A stretch of 11,839 nucleotides of DNA from Thermoguttaceae bacterium (GTDB lineage Bacteria; Planctomycetota; Planctomycetia; Pirellulales; Thermoguttaceae): assembly GCA_017454585.1 (NCBI GenBank), contig JAFTCU010000293.1, positions 1 through 11,839 on the forward strand, in the 5' to 3' direction. The notes under the pieces are model-generated. The model saw only the letters and a list, made by a program, of their open reading frames with translations. It did not search any database and was not told the DNA's origin. Positions 6,869 through 11,839 of this stretch are shown here, one piece after another; the first letter of the stretch is position 1, and each line of letters starts with the position of its first letter. The translations under genes were made by a program, and so were the position numbers.

Positions 6869-6893
6869 ATTCATAATTTATCATTCATAATTT
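6869..6893. repeat. Short AT-rich direct repeat (period 14)
   Basis: attcataattt occurs at 6869-6879 and again at 6883-6893, between the topoisomerase VI A and SGNH hydrolase genes. The 14-nt period is twice seven, the period of the array at 11669-11700. Confidence 0.6.
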
Positions 6894-6908
6894 GCAAGGG
6901 CCCACCCC

Positions 6909-8435
6909 ATGAAAAAGATCTTCCTTCTGTTCACCTTCCTGTTCCTCTTCACGACGCTGGCCGCAGCGGAGCGCGTGCTGGTCGTTGGAGATTCGATCAC
7001 GGCTCAGTCCAACGCGGACTGGGGCTACGCGCCGATCGTGCGCAAGGCTCTGGCGGATGCCGGGGTCACGGACGTGACGTTCGTCTCGCTCGGCTGGAGC
7101 GGTCAGACCGTGGCGGGCTGGATCCCCGTCGTGGAACGCTCGAAGACCGACCTGAACGTCCATGGTGACCGTGCCGACATTCTGTTCAAGCAGGAGTTTG
7201 ACCAGGGCGGCGACACGCTGATCGTGTTCCTCGGCATGAACGACGTGCTTTGCCCGTACGTATTCCCGACGGACGAAGGTTACGCGAAGTGGAAGGCCGA
7301 CTACTGCGAGCTGATCGACCGCCTGCGCGAACGCGTCCCGTCGTGCAAAAGACTGCTTCTCTGCCCGCCCACGATGCTGACGGAAAACCCGTACTGCGTC
7401 AAAAACCTCATCATGGACCGCATGGGCGAAATCATGCAGGAGATTTGCAAAGAAAAGAACGCGCAGATCCTGGATTTCCGCGGCGAGATCAAGCGTTTCT
7501 TCCTGAACGCGTGTCTGCTGAACAATTCGTTCCACTTCACGCCCGACTGCGTGCATCCGCGTCATGAGGGCCACCTGGTGATGGCGTGGACGATTCTGCG
7601 CGGAATTGGTCAGGAAGCCGCGGCCGAAAAGGTTTACGAGCAGATCCCGGCCGAGATCAAGGATTTCACCTCACCCGGAATGAGTCTTTTCGTCCTGAAC
7701 AGTTCTGAAATCGGCAAGATGCAGCTCCGCGGCCACGTGCGCGGTTTCGCCAAGAACGAGATCCAGGTCGAATGCCCCGAGGGGTGGAAACTCGACGAAG
7801 TGGCGGACCTGGGCGGCGACGAATTTGAGATCCGCCTGAGCGGCCACTCCAAAGTGCTGACCTGCGACCTGACCGTGAAGGCCGGCGAGATCGTCCGGAC
7901 CGTGAAACTGAACGCGCCGTTCATGGTTTCGCAGTTCCTCGACGGCAAACCGTTCAATGGCGGAGCGGCCTACAAACCGGAAGAGACACGCACGAGCATC
8001 GACGACGCGATCCTCGCCGGCAAATGCCCGCTTTCGGCCCAGCTGGACGGCCAGCCGCTGAAGTGGACGGTTTATTACCCCCAGGCTGACGTGACGGGTT
8101 TTGACGTGCCGTGCGCCATTGACTTCGCGTCCATCGAAAACGGCCAGCAGTTCCAGACGGCCTACGTCGCCCGCCGGGTCGTGAGTCCGAAAGCCCAGAA
8201 AGTGAAACTGAACGTGAACGCGCTGAGTTTCAGCACGATGGCGTTCCCGACGATCTACGTGAACGGGACGCAAGTGTACGAAAACTGCGTCTCGCCGCGT
8301 TACCGTCAGCCGCGTGATTTTGTGGAGATCGATCTGAAAGAGGGCGAAAACCTCATCGTGGCCCGTGTCGGTCATTTCTGCTGGCAGTGGGCGGTCGAGT
8401 TCGCGCTGGAAGGCGGTGAGGGACTGGAGTATTAA
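6909..8435 (+). CDS. Secreted SGNH/GDSL-family hydrolase with beta-rich C-terminal region
   Basis: The product has 508 residues and an N-terminal Sec signal (MKK, hydrophobic 4-17, cleavage likely after A-A-A at 18-20). The catalytic domain covers about 21-240. Block I is VVGDSIT with nucleophile S29; block II Gly is in LGWSGQT (61-67); block III is GMND (109-112); block V is DCVHP with D213 and H216. All four SGNH blocks are therefore present. Such enzymes are esterases, often removing acetyl groups from polysaccharides; the substrate is not readable here. The remaining ~270 residues are not needed for the fold. They end with IYVNGTQVYEN, then DLKEGENLIVARV and a Trp-rich strand, a pattern like lectin-like jelly-roll domains in secreted carbohydrate enzymes. 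The ATG has aaggg 8 nt upstream. It follows the topoisomerase gene by 57 nt and could share its transcript, since no terminator separates them. Confidence 0.85.
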   Translation: MKKIFLLFTFLFLFTTLAAAERVLVVGDSITAQSNADWGYAPIVRKALADAGVTDVTFVSLGWSGQTVAGWIPVVERSKTDLNVHGDRADILFKQEFDQGGDTLIVFLGMNDVLCPYVFPTDEGYAKWKADYCELIDRLRERVPSCKRLLLCPPTMLTENPYCVKNLIMDRMGEIMQEICKEKNAQILDFRGEIKRFFLNACLLNNSFHFTPDCVHPRHEGHLVMAWTILRGIGQEAAAEKVYEQIPAEIKDFTSPGMSLFVLNSSEIGKMQLRGHVRGFAKNEIQVECPEGWKLDEVADLGGDEFEIRLSGHSKVLTCDLTVKAGEIVRTVKLNAPFMVSQFLDGKPFNGGAAYKPEETRTSIDDAILAGKCPLSAQLDGQPLKWTVYYPQADVTGFDVPCAIDFASIENGQQFQTAYVARRVVSPKAQKVKLNVNALSFSTMAFPTIYVNGTQVYENCVSPRYRQPRDFVEIDLKEGENLIVARVGHFCWQWAVEFALEGGEGLEY

Positions 8436-8502
8436 GGAGAACCACTTCGCCTTTTCAGAGGGGTTGTCTGGGAGTTTCGAGGATTTTCCTAAATATTTTC
8501 GG

Positions 8503-8529
8503 CGATATAACCGATATAACCGATACAAT
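8503..8529. repeat. Three-copy 9-bp tandem repeat
   Basis: cgatataac is repeated exactly at 8503-8511 and 8512-8520, with a third, changed copy (cgatacaat) at 8521-8529. It lies 68 nt after the SGNH hydrolase stop codon in a gap with no gene. Confidence 0.8.
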
Positions 8530-8595
8530 CATTTATTTTACTGCGCCTTTCGGAAGCCAGAAATACTTTTTTTGAAAATTATTTCAATAAAAAAC

Positions 8596-8624
8596 TGGTT
8601 TTTGGAGGGATTATGTGATAAAAT
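8596..8624 (+). promoter_or_regulatory. Possible promoter of the anchored protein gene
   Basis: TAAAAT at 8619-8624, preceded by TGTGA, is a plausible -10 element. The best -35 at 17-nt spacing is only TGGTTT (8596-8601), so this is weak. It would give a leader of about 57 nt to the ATG at 8688. Confidence 0.3.
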
Positions 8625-8687
8625 AGATAGGAAGGATAGATTGGTGGGATTCTGAAACGCTAATTTCCATTTGGAAAGGATTGCAAA

Positions 8688-10214
8688 ATGGACTGGCAAG
8701 ACAAAGAACAAATATCACCGCGTGTTACGTGGCAGTACACGTTGTGTACCTTTGTATCTTTTTGTCTGGTTGCTGCTCTGGTTTCCTATTCCATTGGTTC
8801 ACCCGATAAAGCAGTCAAATCCTCTGATTCAGATCGATCGGGGCTGGTTTCCATTTCATTAAAAAAGGATGGAGTCGCTGCATCTCTGGAACTCCCGCCG
8901 GAGTTTCATCCTTGGGGGGCGTTTGAATCCGGAACATGGTGCCTTTCACGTACCATCGTGGAAGGCAGGCGTTTGGGGCGTATTTCCCCCAAAACCTACA
9001 TGGAATCCAACGTCATTCTGATGGACAAGCAAAAAAATATTTATACGACCATGACGGAATCCAGTATTCTTTTGGCCGGAAAAAATATTCAGAAAGAGCC
9101 TAAAATTGCCCAGACGGACATTTTTGGCCTTCCTGCGGATGGATCACGCCGCGTGGAGGAGCTTCCTTCCGAAACGCTGACCATTGAAGGCGTTCCTGTA
9201 GTTTGCCGCGTCCTGAAAATCGTCTCGGTTTCTGGCCGTTACCTCCGGGAAATTCAGGTTTGGTTCAATGAAACGACGGAGCCATACGTTTTCCGCAAGG
9301 TGCGCAGTACCTACCGTATCCCCTCCAATGTACGTATTGAACGAATGGTTCAAAATGTGACCTCGGCCCACCTCCAGTTTTCCCTTGCGGGCAAGGTCAT
9401 GACAGGGTACCGTTACTCTCAAACTTCCGATTTTCTTACTTATGTTTCCAAATCGGAAGTTGTCGCTTCCCTGGCGGTCCCAGGACGAATTGTCACCCAG
9501 ATCACACGGGAGTCCGATCATCGCGGTCGTCCGTTGCAGGACGTTTCTACCGAACTTATTGATTTTGGTTCAAGTGCTGAGGAATACCAGTCCCGTGTCT
9601 CGCGTGGTTCGGTACACTCCAACCGGCTGATCATCACGCCGACCGATTCGGAAAAGACAGAGGAAACCGGCACTGGCACAACGCCGGAAACTCCTGAGAA
9701 AAACGACCTTTCGTCACAAAAACCGGCGATGGGGGGCCAGCGTCATATTTCTGTGGAATTTTCCCTTTCCAGTGAGGATGACCCGGTGGAAGAGTCGGAA
9801 TCGGTTCCTGATGCTGAAAAATCCATTCTGGAATCGGATGAAGAACCAGAACCTATGGAAGAGCCGGAAGTAACTCCAGCAACGACCGATTCGGTGAAAC
9901 TTGAGGATTTGGTCAGTTTGCAAGAGTTGACTGCTATTTCTCAAAACCCGGCGGAAGCGGATGCGGGAATCATACCCGTTTCTGGTGGGCTGAGGCGTAT
10001 GGAACCAGGGATTTTTCGGGAGTTTCAGGTTTCCTGGCAAATCGGCAATGAACTTTTAAAGCCAAACTCTCACGTAGAAATCGGTCGTCTGTTCCCCCAT
10101 CTTTCGGGGGCGAAGTGGGGAAGATTCCTCCAGAATCGCAATCTCCTGCCGTCCGTTTTTCAAAAAATCCAGCGTTCCGATGAAAAAACACAAATGGAAC
10201 CGGAAGACTTCTGA
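8688..10214 (+). CDS. Unrecognised membrane-anchored protein with acidic linker
   Basis: I do not recognise this 508-residue protein. The ATG has AAAGGA 7 nt upstream. Residues 17-36 form one hydrophobic segment after a charged N-terminus without a clear cleavage site, suggesting a signal anchor with the rest outside the cytoplasm. Residues 50-315 look mostly beta-strand, with alternating hydrophobic residues and turns (for example TLTIEGVPVVCRVLKIVS at 163-180 and YLREIQVWFN at 185-194). The repeated sheet pattern recalls periplasmic lipoprotein-carrier folds, but this is only an impression. Residues 317-405 are low-complexity and rich in Glu, Pro, Thr, Ser and Asp, probably a flexible spacer. 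A C-terminal conserved-looking segment (435-495) has FREFQVSWQIG and LSGAKWGRFL. It is more AT-rich in wobble use than the neighbouring SGNH gene. No partner gene is adjacent. Confidence 0.75.
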   Translation: MDWQDKEQISPRVTWQYTLCTFVSFCLVAALVSYSIGSPDKAVKSSDSDRSGLVSISLKKDGVAASLELPPEFHPWGAFESGTWCLSRTIVEGRRLGRISPKTYMESNVILMDKQKNIYTTMTESSILLAGKNIQKEPKIAQTDIFGLPADGSRRVEELPSETLTIEGVPVVCRVLKIVSVSGRYLREIQVWFNETTEPYVFRKVRSTYRIPSNVRIERMVQNVTSAHLQFSLAGKVMTGYRYSQTSDFLTYVSKSEVVASLAVPGRIVTQITRESDHRGRPLQDVSTELIDFGSSAEEYQSRVSRGSVHSNRLIITPTDSEKTEETGTGTTPETPEKNDLSSQKPAMGGQRHISVEFSLSSEDDPVEESESVPDAEKSILESDEEPEPMEEPEVTPATTDSVKLEDLVSLQELTAISQNPAEADAGIIPVSGGLRRMEPGIFREFQVSWQIGNELLKPNSHVEIGRLFPHLSGAKWGRFLQNRNLLPSVFQKIQRSDEKTQMEPEDF

Positions 10215-10217
10215 GGC

Positions 10218-10236
10218 TTGGGAGCAATGTTCCCAA
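10218..10236 (+). other. Hairpin after the anchored protein gene
   Basis: ttggga (10218-10223) pairs with tcccaa (10231-10236), 4 nt after the stop codon. No T-tract follows, so it is at best a weak or Rho-assisted end. The rest of the gap to 10424 is AT-rich and shows no feature I can support. Confidence 0.4.
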
Positions 10237-10424
10237 CGTCACTAAAAACACCAAACAAAACCAAACCACTCGCCAAAGGTCGTATTTCTTCCCCAATCGT
10301 TTTTTCCCATAAAGTTAATCAAAATCTTTCTTCCTTCAATCTTTTAGCCGAAATCTTTTGATGAGTGTTACTCTATACCTTGAGATGAAACCAAATTCCT
10401 CCTGATTCATAAAAAGAATATAAA

Positions 10425-11612
10425 ATGCAAAAGTCCCTCGACACCAAAATAGCGCGTATCCTCGCCGACCGCAGCTGTAACGATTTCATTCTTGCCGATG
10501 CCAAAGACGCCGACATGGCGTACGGCTTGGCCGCGCCTGGCTTGAGCCCCGAATCCTTGAGCGGTGAAGCCCGGTTCCGCACGCTTGACGAGTACCGCGC
10601 CCAGATCCGTGAAGTCATCGCGCAGGGGCTGGTGGACATCGTGTTGATGAGCGCCAGCACGAACGAGATCCTCACGCTACGCGAGCGTCTTTTCGAGAAT
10701 TCCGCCGTCACTCCCGCGATCCGGGCGAACGATGCGACCGATATTTGGCTCGCCGGGGCTGAGGGCGTTTACACGTCCGAACCATCGCGGCCGTTCCGTT
10801 CCGCTTCGCTGGACTACGCGATGTGCGGCAAAGGCTCCTGCAAGCCCGAGGAGCGGAAACTTGGCGCCGACCTGGGCCTCTATTCCGTCACGTTCAATAA
10901 CGACCTGGAACTGGACATGGCCACGCTTTTGGCCTACAAGCAGTTCCGCACCGAAGCCGCCCGCAAAGGTTTTCGGCATTTTCTCGAAGTTTTCGCCCCG
11001 AACGCGCTTCAGGCCGACGTCGCCGACATTCCGCGCTTTGTGAATAATCACATCGTGCGCACCCTGGCGGGTGTTGCGGGTGCCGAGCGACCGGTTTTCC
11101 TGAAAATCCCGTATTTCGGCCCGAAAGCTATGGAAGACCTGGCCGGTTTCGACTCGAACCTCATTGTGGGGATCCTCGGCGGCTCGGCCGGCACGACGTT
11201 TGACGCATTCCAGATGCTTTGGGAGGCCAAAAAATACGGTGCCCGCGTCGCTTTGTACGGACGGAAGATCAATTCGGCCGAGCACCAGCTGACGTTTATC
11301 CAGATCCTGCGTCACATCGTCGATGACGGTCTGCTCCCGAAAGACGCGGTGCGGCTTTACCACTCGGAGCTCGGCAAAATGGGCATCCGGCCGAAGCGGA
11401 GCCTTGAGGACGACCTCCAGTCCATGGCGCAGGTTTTGAGTTACGAATCGAAATCGACGCAGCCGTCCGCCGCAGTTCCGAAGCCGGTTACACAATCACC
11501 ATCGAAATCGGCTCCAACGCTGGGCGGTAACGCGATGCCTGCCACGGAAAACCTGACGCCGCAGGAAAAAGTCCAGCGCAACCTGGAGCGCCTGCGCAAA
11601 ATCTTCGGATGA
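10425..11612 (+). CDS. Aldolase-like TIM-barrel protein
   Basis: The product has 395 residues. Residues 20-320 show alternating strands and helices of a beta/alpha barrel: FILADAKDADMAYGL (21-35), LVDIVLMSAST (69-79), LYSVTFNNDLELD (152-164), HFLEVFAPN (185-193), VFLKIPYFGP (224-233), LIVGILGGSAGTTFDAFQML (246-265) and ARVALYGRKINSAEHQ (273-288). The lysine in FLKIPY (K227) sits where class I aldolases of the DeoC/LacD/FbaB type carry the Schiff-base lysine, and GGSAGT (252-257) looks like a phosphate-binding turn. This suggests a lyase on a phosphorylated sugar, but no exact family is certain. Residues 340-375 form a Pro/Ser/Ala-rich tail, ending in a charged helix (LTPQEKVQRNLERLRKIFG) that could dock a partner. 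The ribosome binding site is weak (aaaaagaa region before the ATG). It is a single-gene unit with its own terminator. Confidence 0.6.
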   Translation: MQKSLDTKIARILADRSCNDFILADAKDADMAYGLAAPGLSPESLSGEARFRTLDEYRAQIREVIAQGLVDIVLMSASTNEILTLRERLFENSAVTPAIRANDATDIWLAGAEGVYTSEPSRPFRSASLDYAMCGKGSCKPEERKLGADLGLYSVTFNNDLELDMATLLAYKQFRTEAARKGFRHFLEVFAPNALQADVADIPRFVNNHIVRTLAGVAGAERPVFLKIPYFGPKAMEDLAGFDSNLIVGILGGSAGTTFDAFQMLWEAKKYGARVALYGRKINSAEHQLTFIQILRHIVDDGLLPKDAVRLYHSELGKMGIRPKRSLEDDLQSMAQVLSYESKSTQPSAAVPKPVTQSPSKSAPTLGGNAMPATENLTPQEKVQRNLERLRKIFG

Positions 11613-11621
11613 TTAAAAAAA

Positions 11622-11653
11622 GAGCCTCGTCTTCGGACGAGGCTCAAATTTTT
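11622..11653 (+). terminator. UUCG-loop terminator after the TIM-barrel gene
   Basis: gagcctcgtc (11622-11631) pairs perfectly with gacgaggctc (11636-11645) around a ttcg loop, followed by aaattttt. An A-run just before the stem (11614-11620) would give a T-run on the - strand, so it may work in both directions. Confidence 0.92.
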
Positions 11654-11668
11654 GACCAGATATTCTCT

Positions 11669-11700
11669 CATTATTCGTTATTCATTATTCATTATTCATT
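11669..11700. repeat. AT-rich heptamer tandem array
   Basis: The unit cattatt is repeated four and a half times with one changed copy (cgttatt at 11676-11682), then runs into an eight-T tract. It lies between the terminator and the next promoter. Confidence 0.85.
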
Positions 11701-11728
11701 TTTTTTGAAAAAATCTTTCCCGCCCCCC

Positions 11729-11756
11729 TTGAAAGATTTTCAGGATGTGATATACT
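11729..11756 (+). promoter_or_regulatory. Strong promoter of a gene or RNA beyond the right edge
   Basis: TTGAAA (11729-11734) and TATACT (11751-11756) are 16 nt apart, with a TG one base before the -10 (extended -10). Transcription would begin near 11763. The 77 nt left in the window contain no coding start with a reading frame that continues, and a small hairpin (gtgaa-gtga-ttcac). The transcript is therefore either a long leader or the 5' end of a non-coding RNA. Confidence 0.65.
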
Positions 11757-11839
11757 ATTGCCCATCTTGAGTGAAGTGATTCACCGAGTCAATCTTTGAC
11801 AAGAAGCGAAACAATTTGGATAAGTGACATCTTAAAAGA

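Noticed and set aside
6210..6884. Open frame of 224 codons on the - strand opposite the topoisomerase gene
   Set aside because: Antisense to a gene with all catalytic motifs; composition is typical of a shadow frame.
7671..8528. Open frame of 285 codons on the - strand opposite the SGNH hydrolase
   Set aside because: It is antisense to a well-supported secreted enzyme, and its N-terminus is the translated 9-bp tandem repeat (YRLYRLYRR).
8365..8655. Small + strand frame overlapping the SGNH gene end
   Set aside because: It starts inside the hydrolase in another frame, crosses the tandem repeat and has no ribosome binding site.
11669..11700. CRISPR array
   Set aside because: Units are 7 nt with no spacers; no cas gene is present.

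Overview
The window looks like a chromosomal segment of a flagellated Planctomycetota bacterium, probably from the Pirellulales side and possibly a gut or anaerobic lineage. This assignment is inference. It rests on a bacterial topoisomerase VI A subunit, a small CsgG-like lipoprotein of a type I associate with planctomycetes, a secreted SGNH hydrolase, and a flagellar flhF-fliA pair. Coding density is high. No tRNA, rRNA, CRISPR array, transposase or phage gene is visible. Most genes read on the + strand; one lipoprotein gene is on the - strand.

Layout: (1) 1-654 is the C-terminal part of a heparinase II/III-like polysaccharide lyase that begins before the window. (2) 659-764 is a large, symmetrical, cross-shaped palindrome. 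(3) 911-2984 holds flhF and fliA (sigma-28), ended by a strong terminator at 3015-3047. (4) 3076-4581 encodes a membrane glycosyltransferase of the GT39/ArnT type. It is followed by a second, partly decayed copy of the palindrome at about 4621-4723 and by a terminator serving the opposite strand. (5) 4817-5467 (-) encodes a lipoprotein. (6) 5652-6851 encodes a Spo11/topoisomerase VI A homologue with a near-consensus promoter and no B subunit beside it. (7) 6909-8435 encodes a secreted SGNH/GDSL hydrolase with a long beta-rich C-terminal part. (8) 8688-10214 encodes an unrecognised membrane-anchored protein with an acidic linker. (9) 10425-11612 encodes an aldolase-like TIM-barrel protein, ended by a UUCG-loop terminator. 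(10) The right edge carries an AT-rich heptamer array and a strong promoter whose product lies outside the window.

Only flhF and fliA form a clear functional unit: FlhF places the flagellum and FliA transcribes late flagellar genes. The other genes look like separate transcription units with housekeeping, envelope or carbohydrate roles. No multi-gene defence or mobile system is visible. The least explained element is the palindrome family. Two copies share an unusual four-way-junction geometry, with two opposed 11-nt side hairpins exactly facing each other across the stem, and both lie just after a stop codon in the same orientation.
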